From positions 310,001-374,000 of the forward strand of contig BDDD01000430.1 of assembly GCA_001972305.1 (NCBI GenBank): 64,000 bases of DNA, read 5' to 3'. This document shows positions 21,564 to 32,990 of this stretch, piece after piece. Below the pieces are notes generated by a model, which was not told where the DNA came from, did no database searches, and saw only the letters and a program-made list of their open reading frames with translations. This DNA is from Cephalotus follicularis (Eukaryota; Streptophyta; Magnoliopsida; Oxalidales; Cephalotaceae). Position 1 is the stretch's first letter. Each line of letters begins with the position of its first letter. A program made the translations under genes and the position numbers.

Positions 21564-24018
21564 ATGGCTAGTCAAGAACAGTCCAGTGGGTCTTCTTCTT
21601 CTTCTCCCCTAGCGGTCGAGCCCTTGGCCATGGTGGTTCCCACCGCCGAGAGACCACTTGGTGTTGTAGGTAGCCTTGGGGCAGCGGTGGGTGACCCTGC
21701 TGCTCCCACCGCCGGGGCTAATCCTCCTTCTTCTGTAAGTTGTTTTGGGGTGAGCACCCTTAGTCGTGTCGAGGTGAAAAAGCTCTCTGAGAGGTATAAT
21801 TTCCCTCGTGGGCTAACATACTGCCTTCCCTTGGATCATCGGATGGTTACCATGAGTAGAGAAGGTCGCTTTGTCATCTTCGAAGGAGCTCTCTCTCATG
21901 GTCTGAGGGTTCCAATTCCCTCCTTTGCCATCTCTGTGTTAGTAAACTTTAGTCTTCATCCCTCACTTCTTCAACCTCAGTCTTGGAGCTTTATGATTGG
22001 CTTCCTCGTCAAGTGTATAGAGTCCGAGGTGGACTCGACAGTGAACCTTTTCAAAGAGTTCCACGTCCTCTCGGCCACCCCTAAAACGAGTGGGTATTTT
22101 TTCAAGTCTTGTTCTGAGGTGAAAAAACTTCTTCTCAACCCTACCAAGTCCATAAAAAATTGGAGGAAGAGGTACTTTTTGATAAAGGACTTCGAAGGGT
22201 TCACTCCCTCTCCCTGGTGCGATTCTCTGGACACGAAATCTCTGAACAAGAGGTCTCGCCTGACCTCGGCAGAGAAGGTTAGCCTTAATAAACTCTTGGC
22301 CCTTGATCCAGAGGATGTAAACTCCACCGTTAGTGAGGATCGTCTGCTCCAGGCTGGACTGAGTGTGGTCCTTGGACAAGGATCTTGTTTGGACAGAGCC
22401 GAGATGGATATCTTAGAGGGAGAGGGAGATCAAGATAGTCCTCTGCCCCCAATATCGGAGGAAAGCTGTATAAAGCCTTTGTCTCCTCCATTCCTTAATT
22501 TAGTATTATTCTCATTTTTTATTGTACTTTGAATCTCTGACCTTACTCTTCATGTTTCTTTTCAGCTATGGCTCCTCGCCGTGACTTCTCTGCCATCCTA
22601 AAAGCTATCGACAAGAGGAAGACCCCTGCTGCAGTTGGGCCAAAGCAAAAGGGGAAGACCACCATAGCTGAGGGGTCAAGGCCACAAACCAAGACTCCTC
22701 CACCTGGTCGGATGCCTGCTGCTGCTGCAGAGAAGAGGAAAGAGGAAGGCAAGAGGACTGCTGATGAAACCTCCCCCGCCGATGAGTACGTTCCTCTGGT
22801 GAAGAGAAGCAGGAAGGGGAAGGGTGCTGAGGGGGCCAAGAAGGGGAAGGAGGTTGAGGACGTCACTGCCCTCGGAGCAAGTTCGCAGGATCCAATCATC
22901 ATTCCTCCAACTCGGGAGGCAGAGGACTTGCTGAATGAGTTCGAGGACATGGACTGCACCAAGCTGCACCTGAATGACCCTGGGGTCCCCCAGGCAGTCA
23001 GTCGTCTGGTCTTCTTCCCCTTGGAGATGGAAGCAAGGGAGAAATGGTCCAACGAGCAGTTGGTAACCCAGTGTCTACAGAACAACTTGAGGGTAAACGA
23101 TCCTTTTCCCATTGCCTTGTTTTTTTTTTATGTCTTTGCTCTTCACAATTATTGACATATATGCTCCTCTGACAGGCCCTCAACAACACTCAACTGCTGG
23201 TGGACAACTTCTCTGCCGTAGTGGCCAGGGACAGGGAGCTAAGGGCGAGCATGGCTACATTGGAAGAGACCGCCCGCTCGGCCCAAGCTCAACTGAAAGA
23301 GGTTCTCAAAGTTCAGGAGTCCTTAGTTGAGGAGAAGAAGCAAGCAGTTGAGGATTTGGAGGAGGAGAGGGCCGACAGAAAGGAGATGGAGGCAGAGCTG
23401 GAACACACCAGGAAGAAGTGCCAGGAGCTGGAGGGGAAGCTTGTTCGCGAGCAGAGGAAAGATCAGGAACTGCTGAGGAGGGAACAACACAAGGCCGTGG
23501 CCGACATCAAAGACTCGGAGGAGTTCAAGGAGCTGATGAGATCCTCCGTGGAGGATTTCAAAAGCTCGGATGAGTTCGAGGAGGCAGTGTTCAAGGAAGC
23601 AGCCGAGTACTTCCGCCGGGGCTTCTATGCCTGCAGGAACTGGGTCTCTTCTCTGCGTCCCGATGTCCCACTGGATGGAGTGGTGTATGGTCCCTCTGCC
23701 AAGACATTTGACTTCTATCCAGAGGGAATTGATGCGGAGGAGGAGAAGCTCCGTCTTGAGTTGGAGGAGGGAGTCTCGTCTGCCATGGTGGACGAGCTAT
23801 CAATTCCAGGTTCACCAGACTTGGTTATTCTTCCTACGGATCCTGCTTCGACCTCGGACCCTGCACTGGACCCCCTTGTTATTCCTTCTTCATCAGCTTC
23901 AGTGGACCCCTTTTCTAGATTTGAAGCTCCTCCTCTGCCTTCCGTTGAGGCCTTCTTCGCTCCTCCACCCGAGCATGAACATCTTCTGCCTGAGCACGAA
24001 GATCCTCCTCAACCCTAG
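21564..24018 (+). CDS. Antisense-ORF protein of the Tat element (putative gypsy-type transposon domain plus coiled coil), three exons
   Basis: Predicted exons are 21564-22467, 22566-23092 and 23176-24018, giving 757 codons plus stop. Both introns have GT...AG ends, keep frame, and have pyrimidine-rich acceptors (TTTCTTTTCAG, TCTGACAG). Residues about 102-210 (FVIFEGALSHGLRVP through NWRKRYFLIKDF) resemble the family known as putative gypsy-type transposon (Transposase_28). Exon 2 is Lys/Arg-rich (KRSRKGKGAEGAKKGKE), possibly a nuclear signal. Residues about 490-590 form a heptad-rich coiled coil, and the tail is Pro/acidic. An AATAAA lies 55 bp after the stop. The start MASQEQSS lies downstream of an alternative in-frame ATG at 21534. 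Such antisense genes are known in Tat elements, but their job is not established. All three exons are open although gag-pol is broken. The first donor (GTATAA) is the weakest call. Confidence 0.75.
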
Positions 24019-25116
24019 TTTCTTGATTTCATTTTGTAATAGTCTTTTTTTTTGTAATCTCTTCAGTTTATGAATAAAGAAAGACTTTTTGCGTTCTCTG
24101 GTTTTGTCTTTGATTAATCTTTCTGTATTGTGTGGTGGACCTCTACATGTGTGTATATGGTAACAATTCCCTTAGGAATTCTAACTCTGCCCAAGTTACT
24201 GACTTCTTTGAGGAAGTGAACGCTTAGGCTTAGTGATCCTTGTTGGACACTATTTTGATAGTACTTATGTAATTCATCAAAGATATTAATAACATACCTT
24301 TTTATTCTCGGATCGTATCTCTGGTTGGTTTCTTGCATTGTGTTTGAGCTTTGCGTACACATACATGTGTTGATAGTTCCCTTAGGAATTTTAGCTTAGT
24401 CCAAATCATTAACTCTTCATAGATGAGATCACTTAAGCTTGGTAGTCCTCGTAGGATACGTTCTTGGTCTGCTTGGACAAGTTCCTATGGGTTTGCCGAG
24501 GAGAGTGTCGTCTGACCTATTAGGTTTTAGGACAGGTCGGCTGAGCTTGCAGTCCACATAGGGACACTTGTATTAAAGTGCTTAGTCCGACGAGCTTGAT
24601 CGTTGCGAGTTCCCATGGATTCGCCTTTCAAGTCACGACTTTAGGTCTGGTTGGACAAATTCCTATTGTGTTGCCAACCAGTGTTTGCTCCCTGAGGAGT
24701 CTTAGTGCTTCCTTGGAAGTCTTTGGGTGCTCTCCTCGGAAGGAGTCCTTGTTGGATACGTATAGGGGTGTTCCTCGGAAGTAAGCTTCCGTATGCTCCT
24801 CGGAAGGAGGCTTTCATGAGTGCATCCTTGAATGCTTTCTCGGATGCCTGTTACCTCGGTCTGTTTGAGACCTCGGTTTGTGTTGGTTTTCCTTTTGAGG
24901 GTTAGTCTCTGTAAGACTTAGAAAGCTTTGGATCTCTAGGTGCCCCCTTGGGGGCATGGTCCGAGATGCTTAGAGTAAAGATCTAGGGAGTTTATCGGTG
25001 TCTGTTCAGAGGTTTGAGGACATGAACATTGGACCTCCGGTCCCTTGCAAACTTGGAACTATGATATTGAACACAAATTTTGAAAAATTCAACTTCATTC
25101 AGTACGTCTTACAATC
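24019..25116. other. Spacer between antisense gene and integrase, with diverged direct repeats
   Basis: An AATAAA at 24073-24078 probably ends the antisense transcript. Two diverged copies of a block of about 210 bp (each with TTCCCTTAGGAATT, near 24170 and 24380) follow. Around 24700-24830 a CTCCTCGGAAGG phrase recurs several times. No coding signal on either strand. Confidence 0.6.
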
Positions 25117-26480
25117 ATTGATAGTACTTCCTCAGATGCTCGGCATTCCAAGCTCTGGCAATCTCCCTACCCCCCAAAGTTTCAAGTTTGAATGTTCCTA
25201 GGCGGAGGACCCTTTTGATTTTGTATGGCCCTTCCCAGGCAGGGGCTAGTTTTCCTCTGGTACCGGTTGGATCTGCAACAGCTGAATTGCGTAGGACTAG
25301 ATCTCCTTGTCTTAATGGTCTGGGGATTACCCTTTTGTTATAATAGTGGCTTACCCTCTGCTGGTAGGATGCAACTCTAATCGCAGCCTTGTCTCTGAGC
25401 TCTTCCACTAGGTCGAAGAGGCACCTAAGTCCTTCTTCGTTGTTGTCTTTAGTAAAATGTACAACTCTTGGTGATTGTACTCCAATCTCTACCGATATCA
25501 TGGCTTCAGCTCCAAAACAAAGGTTGTATGGGGACTCACCAGCTGTGGTCCGAGGAGTTGTTCTATATGCCCATAGCACGCTTGGCAGCTCCTCTGTCCA
25601 TCTTCCTTTGCTATCTTCTAGGCGCTTCTTCAAGCCCGAAATGATTTCTCTGTTGATCACCTCGGCTTGACCATTACTTTGTGGGTAGGCTACTGAGGCA
25701 AGCCTATGCTCTATCCTCCATTCCTTGCAAAAATCACGGAAGGCTTGGCAATCAAACTGTTTACCATTGTCTGAGACTATTGTCCTCGGGACTCCAAATC
25801 TACAGATGATTGACTTCCATACAAAGCTCTCCGTGTTCTTCTCAGTAATTGTGGCTAGAGGTTCTGCTTACACCCACTTGGTAAAGTAGTCCACTGCTAC
25901 AATGAGAAACTTCCTCTGACCTGACGCCATGGGTAGTGGTCCGATGAAGTCCATTCCCCATTGTGCAAAGGGCCATGGGTCCGTGATAGACGTCAGAGGT
26001 TGAGAAGGTCTTCTGCTTATGTTCGCGTTCCTCTAACACTCGTCACACTTTCTTACCATCTCTATAGCATCTTGATGCATAGTTGGCCAGTAGTAGCCTT
26101 GCCTCAACAGCTTGTGAGACAATGTCCTGCCCCCAGTGTGGTTGCCACAAGTTCCTTCATGGACCTCCCTTAGAGCATAATCGGCCTCCGAGGAGTTCAA
26201 GCACCTCAGCCAAGGAAAGGGGAAAGATTCTTTTGTAGAGGATCCCATCTCGAAACTGGAATCTATTTGCTCTGTAGACCAGCTTCCTCGCCTCCATGGG
26301 GTCCTCGGGCAGGATCCCGTTTCTCAGCAAATTGATAAAGGGAGTCATCCAGTTTGGCTCCTGTAGTACATCTATGTCCATTACGTCTACTTCAGAGACG
26401 GTGGGTCTGTCCAAGTAGTCTACTAGCACGGTTTGATTCTTCTCCAACTCCTCTGCCGTTGCTAGTTTTGATAACTGGTC
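25117..26480 (-). pseudogene. Integrase of Tat copy 2, broken
   Basis: The N-terminal zinc-binding part (HEGTCGNHTGGRTLSHKL ... MVRKCDEC) lies near 26165-26033. The catalytic core includes DFIGPLP, FGVPRTIVSDNGKQF and NGQAEVINREI, which supply the D, D and E positions. The end reads FKLETLGGREIARAWN. Breaks: a stop just before it (about 26483, CGA to TGA against copy 1), a one-base insertion near 26220, a stop at 26032 (CAG to TAG) and another near 25868. It would insert element cDNA if intact. Confidence 0.9.
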
Positions 26481-26483
26481 TGC

Positions 26484-29123
26484 TCAAAAGTTCTCTGCCC
26501 TGGGTACTTTCACAATCCTTAAAATTTCGAATGCTGACTTCATGCTCTGAAAATGGGATAAGTATTTTATCATAGGGTCTTCTCTGGCCTCATACTCCCC
26601 ATTTGCCAAACCAACCACTAGCTGAGAATCACTGAAGGCTTCTATCTTTTGGACCTCCAAGTGCTTTGCGATCGTCATTCCAGCTATTAGAGCTTCCCAC
26701 TCAGCTTCGTTATTTGTAGCTTTAAACTTAAACCTCATAGCATACTCCAACGTCCAACCATCTGGACTCTTCAATACTAACCCTGCTCCACTGCCAGTGA
26801 GGCAGGATGAACCGTCCACAGATAACTTCCAAATTCCCCTCTCGATCTCGGAGGTGTCCTCCTCCATACACTCCGTAAGTGTATTATCTCGTACAAAGTT
26901 GGCCAATACCTGTGATTTGATTGCTGGTCTGACTTCGAACTTCACATCATACTCGCCTAGCTCGACTGACCACTTGATTAACCTGCCTGAGGTGTCAGGC
27001 TTGGCAAGAACTTGTTTGAGTGGTTTATCAGTCAGAACCTTGATTGTATGGGCTTGGAAATATGACCTCAATTTTCTGTCCGAGATGATCAATGCATAGG
27101 CATACTTCTCCACCTCTGGGTACCTCCCCACGGCATTGTTCAGAGCCTTGCTCACGTAGTATACTGGCTTCTGAACTTTTTCCTCTTCTCTGACTAGCAC
27201 TGCACTCACTGCGCTCGAGGTGGCCGCAAGGTACAAATACAAGTCTTCCCCATCATTGGGTTTCGAGATCAGAGGAGGGGAAGCCAGGTATTCCTTCAAC
27301 TTGTCGAAGGCTGCTTGACAGTCGTCTGACCAAGAGAATCCCTTGGGATCTCTAAGTATTTTGAAGAAGAGAAGACACTTCTCTGCTGACTTTGACACAA
27401 ACCTGCTCAGGGCTGCAATCTTCCCATTTAATCTTTGGACATCCCTGATGGTTTGAGGAGGCCTCATACTTTGAATCGCTGAGATCTTCTCTGGGTTAGC
27501 CTCTATTCCTCTGCTAGAGACCATGAATCCGAGGAACTTTCCAGAGGTGACCCCAAATGTGCACTTGGATGGATTGAGCTTCATGTTATATCTCCCCAGC
27601 ACCTCAAACGTTTCCTCCAAGTCTTTTATGTGGGGACTCCGGGCTGGGGTCTTGACGAGCATGTCGTCGATGTAGACCTCCATATTTTTCCTAATTTGAG
27701 GCTCAAAGATTTTGTTCACCAGGCGTTGGTAGGTGGCCCCTGCATTCTTCAAACCGAAGGGCATAACCTTGTAGCAGTACATTCCTAGGTCCGTTATGAA
27801 CGCTGTCTTGTTCTCATCAGGCTTGTACATGGGGATTTGATTATATCCCGAGTAGGCGTCCAAGAAGCTTAATATTCTGTAACCCGAGGTTGCATCCACC
27901 AGCTGGTCTATCTTTGGGAGAGGGAAGTGATCCTTTGGACAAGCTTTGTTGAGATATGTGAAGTAGATGCACATCCTCCACTTGCCATTTTCTTTTTTGA
28001 CTAACACTGGGTTCGCCAGCCAGTCCGAGTAGTGCACTTCCCTTATGAACCCTGCCTGCAATAGCTTGCTCACCTCCTCCGCTATCGCCTGCTGCCTCTC
28101 TGGGGCAAAGTTTCTCTTCTTTTGTCTAGTCGAGGGCCTGGCTGGGTCCACGCTTAGTTTGTGAACCATTATGTCTGGGCTGATCCCAGGGACCTCCTCT
28201 GCAGACCAGGCAAAAACATCTTTATTATTTCGGAGGAATGTTATTAATTCCCCCTTCTCCGCCTCTCCAAGTTGTGAGCCTACTTGGAACACTTTCTCAT
28301 TGTCGCCCTCTTCCATGGGCACTTGGAGCACATCCTCAACAGGCTGTGGACGCTCTGGTTCCATGTCTCCTCTAAGCTCCACGTTCGCTATGGGGAGAGC
28401 CTTGTCCCTCCCCTTGTCCGAGATGGCAATTTTGTAGCACTGCCTTACTGCCTGTTGGTCCCCTCTGACCTCCCCCACGCCAAACCTTGTTGGAAACTTC
28501 ATCAATAAGTGTCTCGTAGACACTATAGCCTCCATCAAGTTCAGACCTGGTCGCCCCACTATAGCATTGTAAGGGCTGGGTGTGTCCACCACCAGGAATG
28601 TCATCTATACCTGAGTCTGGCGTGGGGCCGTGCCTGCAACCACGGACAGGTTGATGGATCCCAGAGGATGGATTGTCTCACCTGCGAAGCCAACCAGTGG
28701 GGTCTTTACGGGCTTCAGTTGGTCTGTCGGTATCCTCAGCTGGTTAAATGTGTGTTTGTATAGGATATCGGTCGAGCTACCACTGTCAATAAGAATTCTC
28801 TTCATGGTGGAGAGTTCCACCAGAAGAGTTATCACCACTGGATCATCGTGAGGGAGACGTACTCCCTTATAGTCCGCCTCCGAGAAGGTTATCACCTCTC
28901 CGTCTCCACCAGTTCTGAACCTTTTGCTGTGATGGACTTGTTGTATAGCAAGGGACTGTCTCTCGTAGGCCTTTCTGGCATTTTTATGGTCGCCACCAGA
29001 TGCGACCCCCCTAGAGATGGTATGGATGACACCTCTGGGTTGCTGCGGCTGCTGCTGCTGCTCCTCTTGTTGCCGAGGAGCCTCTTCTCTTCTCTTCTCC
29101 CTCCTTCCTTGGGAGGCGTCCAT
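26484..29123 (-). pseudogene. Protease, reverse transcriptase, RNase H and second RNase H of Tat copy 2, nearly intact
   Basis: The protease motif ILIDSGSSTDILY lies near 28790. A stop at 28604-28606 (GAG in copy 1) then separates it from a 706-codon open frame. That frame holds the reverse transcriptase ([27 protein letters not shown]), the RNase H and connection ([35 protein letters not shown]) and the extra RNase H ([30 protein letters not shown]). Apart from that one stop the enzyme core looks intact. The dual RNase H supports placement in the Tat lineage. The frame runs into a stop at about 26483, before integrase. Confidence 0.93.
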
Positions 29124-30775
29124 GTCTATGTACTTGCGCAGATGTCCCTTTCTAATCAGGTCCTCAATCTGATTTTTCAGCTGTCTGCACTCCTCTGTAT
29201 CGTGCCCGTGGTCACGATGCTACCGACAGTATTTCTCAACGTTCCTGTTCTCTGCCGGGGACCTCAGCTTCTCAGGCCACTGGAAAGGGACTTTGTCTTG
29301 ATCCACAGCAAGTATCCTGGTACATGTGTCCAGGAGGGGGGCAAAATTGTTATAAGATGGGATTGGCACCCCTCCCCTGGATGAACCCTCACGTCTGGAG
29401 AGTTTGTGTCTAAGGTCTTCCTTGGTCAATTCCGACCTTTCCTTCCTTTTCTCTTTCCTCTTGGGTGCATTCCGTGAATGCTCTCGTTTCTCCTCCTGAT
29501 GGCCAGACCAGGGTGTCTTTTGTTTCCTGGCTGCCATCTCCTCCTTAGCATTGACATATTTCTCTGCTCTCCTTAGCAGGTCTGCCATGTCCGTTGCGGG
29601 TCTCTTCAAAAGAGAGAAGGTGAAGGGCGAGTTACTCCTCAGCCCGCTGTTCAAAGCTGCCAGTGTAAAGGATGGCTCCAAATCCTTCACCGTGAGAGAT
29701 TCCCTGTTGAATCTAGTGAGGTAATCCCTCAGTGACTCATCTTTACCCTGCACCACATTGATCAAGTGGGTGGAGTTCCTCCTCTGCGTGGTGCTGTTGA
29801 GAAACTTAGTCACGAACAGTTTCGTGAACTGATTGAAGTTCTCCACCGACTCCTTTGCCAAGGTGAAATACCATGACTGGGCAGCTCCAGTCAAGGTCGC
29901 TGGGAATCCTCGGCAAAGCATAGCGTCCGAGGCCTGGTACATCCACATAGCTTGAATGTAAGAATGTACATGCTGGACGGGGTCCGTTGACCCATCATAT
30001 TTATCAAGGCTGGGGTATCGAAATCCGCTGGGACTTGCTCTGCCATGATCTCGGACGTGAAGGGGTGGGCACTAATGTTTCGCACCTCGGATAGATGCCC
30101 CCTGTGCTGTTCCCCTCCTCGGAACCTTCTTTCCAACTCAGCAAGCTTCCTATCCACTGCTTGCTCCACATCCTCTATGTTCCTAGCCCTGTTAGAAACA
30201 CGTGACCCTCCAGTTGCTGAGGCTGGGGGGTCGACCCTGCTTCCTCCCGCTGTGCCAGCTCTGCGCGGAGCATTGGAGCGCACTTGTGCCTCCTCTGCTC
30301 CCCTAGCTTCCTGCCGAGGATCCACGTCCATGGCCTGGTGCTGAGGACGCGCTCTCCTGGGATCATTGGGGTGATCCCGGGCAGTCGAGGACTCTGCCCT
30401 CTGAGATGCATTGATCTCAGGTCTCCTTCCTAGGGGAATGTTGTCCCCTGACCGCCTAAGGGAAGGTTCGTTTCCCCTCGACGGGTTTCGCCTGGCTCCT
30501 CGTGGGTGCCGTATCTCCACCTCTGGTCTGCTGGGACCAGAAACTCCTCAGACCACCTGTTGGACGGGCCCAGATTGCTGCCGTTGGTTGGCTAAAGTTG
30601 TGACCAACAGGTCAGTGATTCGCTCCATTCCCTAGAGGAGTTGATTGAGCTGCTCCCCTGTGACGGGAGCTTGTTCTTGGACCGCTGCCTGGATGGATTC
30701 TGGGAGAGGAGCTGTGACCTCCTGTTGTTGACTGCCTGTGGCTCCAAACTGGTTGTTGTTCTTCCTCGGAGGCAT
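29124..30775 (-). pseudogene. gag of Tat copy 2, broken
   Basis: The start at 30775 (MPPRKNNNQ) lies 46 bp inside the LTR. Gag core sequence (CRGFPATLTGAAQSWYF, FVTKFLNSTTQRRN) lies at about 29920-29750, followed by a basic linker and the Cys/His motif whose Tyr is now a stop near 29219. Breaks against copy 1: CAA to TAG near 30637, a one-base deletion near 30030 that shifts the frame, and the stop near 29219. The positions differ from those in copy 1, so the two copies decayed independently. Confidence 0.88.
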
Positions 30776-30804
30776 GATTGTTGATGACTTTTTGCTGCGT
30801 TTCT

Positions 30805-30820
30805 CACAGACGGCACCAAC
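30805..30820 (-). other. Putative primer-binding region of Tat copy 2
   Basis: The minus strand reads GTTGGTGCCGTCTGTG directly after the LTR end. Copy 1 has GTTGGCGTCGTCTGTG at 5523-5508. The position and the TTGGYG start fit a primer-binding site, but the matching tRNA cannot be named with confidence. It is not the initiator-Met type used by the other two gypsy elements here. Confidence 0.6.
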
Positions 30821-31745
30821 TGTTGATGCAAAAATCCTTTCCTCAACAGTACCCTACGTGTAAGAGCTTGATTTGTTTAAGGAAACGCTGGTTTTATGCT
30901 CCGAGGAAAAAAGGTAGAAGATGGTTGTTGATGCTTTCCCTGCACAGAGGAACAAACACGTTGAAGGTCCAGGAGGTTGTTCTCCCGGGGACACTCCGAC
31001 GCTCAAGTTAGGCCTTTGCACAGTGAAAACAAGGTTATTTGAGAGTAAAAATGGCCGACCTTTGTTCTGACTGTTGAACTAGTATTTATAGTGCAGGAGT
31101 GTAAATGTACCCTAAGGAAATGCCGAGGATCTCGGTCATTTCCCTTGATCTCCGCCTGATATGTTGCCACTTTCTTTGTAGGTAGTTCATTATATAACAA
31201 CTTCCTTATTTGGATGAAGGTGAATCCCAGGAAATTATGCTGATTTCATGGCCTTATCCCATGAAGTGGGGGTCCTCTGCCATAGGGCTGCCGAGGAAGT
31301 GAAACATGGTACTGTTGTACGCTTAGAACGCCGGGTCCTCTACCATACATCCGAGGATGAGGTCTTTTGGGATACCGTCGAGGAGAAGGTCCTCGGTATC
31401 TGTGCAGCGGGGGTTCGTCCTCTGCTACGTGTCTGATAGACACTTCGGGTAGAGGATGTCCTCGGCACTGGTGCCCTGAAGGAGGTCCTCTGATCTGTAC
31501 CCTAAGTAAGCTCCTTGGCAGAGGAGGTCCTCGGCTCGGTCGTCCCGTGGTGCGCCCTTGGTTAAGCTAGCTCTCATCGGTCCTGGTGTTTGGCAATGGT
31601 CTGCTGACTTGCTACTGTGAGTTGCCTTACTAAGCCTCCTCTGATCCGTGTTCGTGTGAGCTTCAAAAAAGAGACCTCTGGACACGTGGCTTTATCCAAG
31701 GAAGACATGTGACATTCTTAATATAAACAGATTTTTTTCATATCA
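30821..31745 (-). repeat. 5' LTR of Tat copy 2
   Basis: 925 bp, equal in length to 20022-20946. A TATAAATA on the minus strand (31090-31083), about 655 bp into the LTR, is the likely promoter for the genomic transcript. It is followed to the right by the GTATG duplication. Confidence 0.95.
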
Positions 31746-31750
31746 GTATG

Positions 31751-32621
31751 GTTGCCAGATGTTTTTTTTTTTTAATTCCATTAACTTTCGAAAATGGCTA
31801 GTATTTATACGATCATTAACCTCTTCAAAATTCTTTCTCAACCATAAACCGATCATCTATAAGAATAATTTAAACAAAAGAAACTAAGCAGGCTAGTATA
31901 TTTGCCACCCGAGGAAGTCAATTTTTTTAAAAAAAAAATATCAATGGAAAGCTTGGACTTGAGCCTTAATTTTGAGCTGATTTTATTAAAATGTATGCAG
32001 AAAGATCAAGAATTCAGGTTTTAAAAAGTTTGAAGGGTTCAAGAAAATAACCCTCTGATCACATAATCAATATCAGTTTCGTACATTTATCAAAGTTCAA
32101 TTCATACCACATGTTTATATGATCTTCCTCTTATGATTGGACAATTGTTGGCACTTCGATCAGGTTCACCTCAAATGGTATCCACGTTGTAAAATCTCAT
32201 ATTGTATAGGAATAAAAAATTCTTGGACCATATATAGTTAACCCCTTCCCTAATTAGCGAGTCAACCTTTTTTCATAGATTGATTGAAGAGTTAATAAAA
32301 ACTCTAAAATTAAATATGTTACTTTAAGGACTGAGAAGCTCATTGCGATAATAAAACAGTGAAAAAAAATTGTGTTTTGATGATCATTTTCAACTTAAAT
32401 TTATAAAAAGAAAAAGACATTTGATAATCTAAATGTTATACTATTTATGTAATTAAGGTATTACAGATAAAATATAATGGTATTTAAGAAAAAAACAACA
32501 AAAATTCTAACAAAAAGCTCTAAAAGAGTTTTACAATAGAGATTTTCAGTTTTTGCAAGAACTCTTTAAAAAAACTAGTTCCAAACACCTCCCAAATCTT
32601 GAACAAGGATCTTCTTATTAA
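31751..32621. other. AT-rich intergenic sequence, nothing recognised
   Basis: No open frame of note, no repeat boundary and no RNA gene signature seen. A poly-A/T-rich texture continues into the MITE. Confidence 0.6.
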
Positions 32622-32990
32622 TACCTATTTGGTAATATTTTTGTATTACCAAAATCACTTTTCAAACTTAATTTTTCTTAAATTAGTGTTTGGTAAAGTT
32701 TTAACAAAAGTATTTTTGTTTTTAAAAAGAGCAAAAACACTTTTCAAATTGGTCTGATTATGTCAGTTCGAAAAATACTTTTGTCAACCACATATTTATA
32801 TAGTATTTATAATTTCATATTTATTTCAGTCATTTAAAATGTCTACAACAGTTTCAAAAATATATTTACCAAACACATATTTACTCAAGAAACACTTTTC
32901 AGTTTCCTCACAACACTTTTGACAACAACATTTTTACCAAAAATAAAAAAAAATACTTTTACAAAATATACAATATTACCAAACATATCA
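32622..32990. mobile_element. MITE with TTTGGTAATATT terminal inverted repeats
   Basis: About 370 bp. The left end TTTGGTAATATTTTTG and right end CAATATTACCAAA are inverted. ATTAA lies beside both ends and may be the duplicated target. The interior is full of AAAAACACTTTT/ATTTACCAAACAC phrases typical of plant non-autonomous hAT-like MITEs. Its right half matches 39497-39710. No transposase is encoded. Confidence 0.65.

Larger units (their letters stand above)
20022..31745 (-). mobile_element. Complete Tat-lineage Ty3/gypsy element, copy 2, with antisense gene
   Basis: 11,724 bp, with LTRs 20022-20946 and 30821-31745 (925 bp each) and an exact 5-bp duplication GTATG at 20017-20021 and 31746-31750. 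Sense order on the minus strand: LTR, putative primer-binding region (30820-30805), gag, protease, reverse transcriptase, RNase H, second RNase H, integrase (to 25117), a long spacer holding an antisense gene, polypurine tract (20956-20947), LTR. A hand comparison of the LTRs finds roughly 29 substitutions and no clear indel, about 97% identity. At the often-used rate of 1.3e-8 per site per year that is of the order of one million years. Gag-pol is now broken. Confidence 0.95.

Noticed and set aside
21963-22379. Minus-strand frames of 116-138 codons opposite the antisense gene
   Set aside because: They are shadows of exon 1. They lack a domain, and the plus strand has splice sites, TATA and poly(A) signals.
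31003-31685. Small frames inside the 5' LTR of Tat copy 2 and their twins in the 3' LTR
   Set aside because: LTR sequence is regulatory, and the frames are duplicated only because the LTRs are.
20022-31745. Idea that the Tat element is an endogenous virus with an envelope gene
   Set aside because: The extra gene lies antisense, is spliced, and has no signal peptide or membrane segment. It matches known Tat antisense ORFs rather than an envelope.
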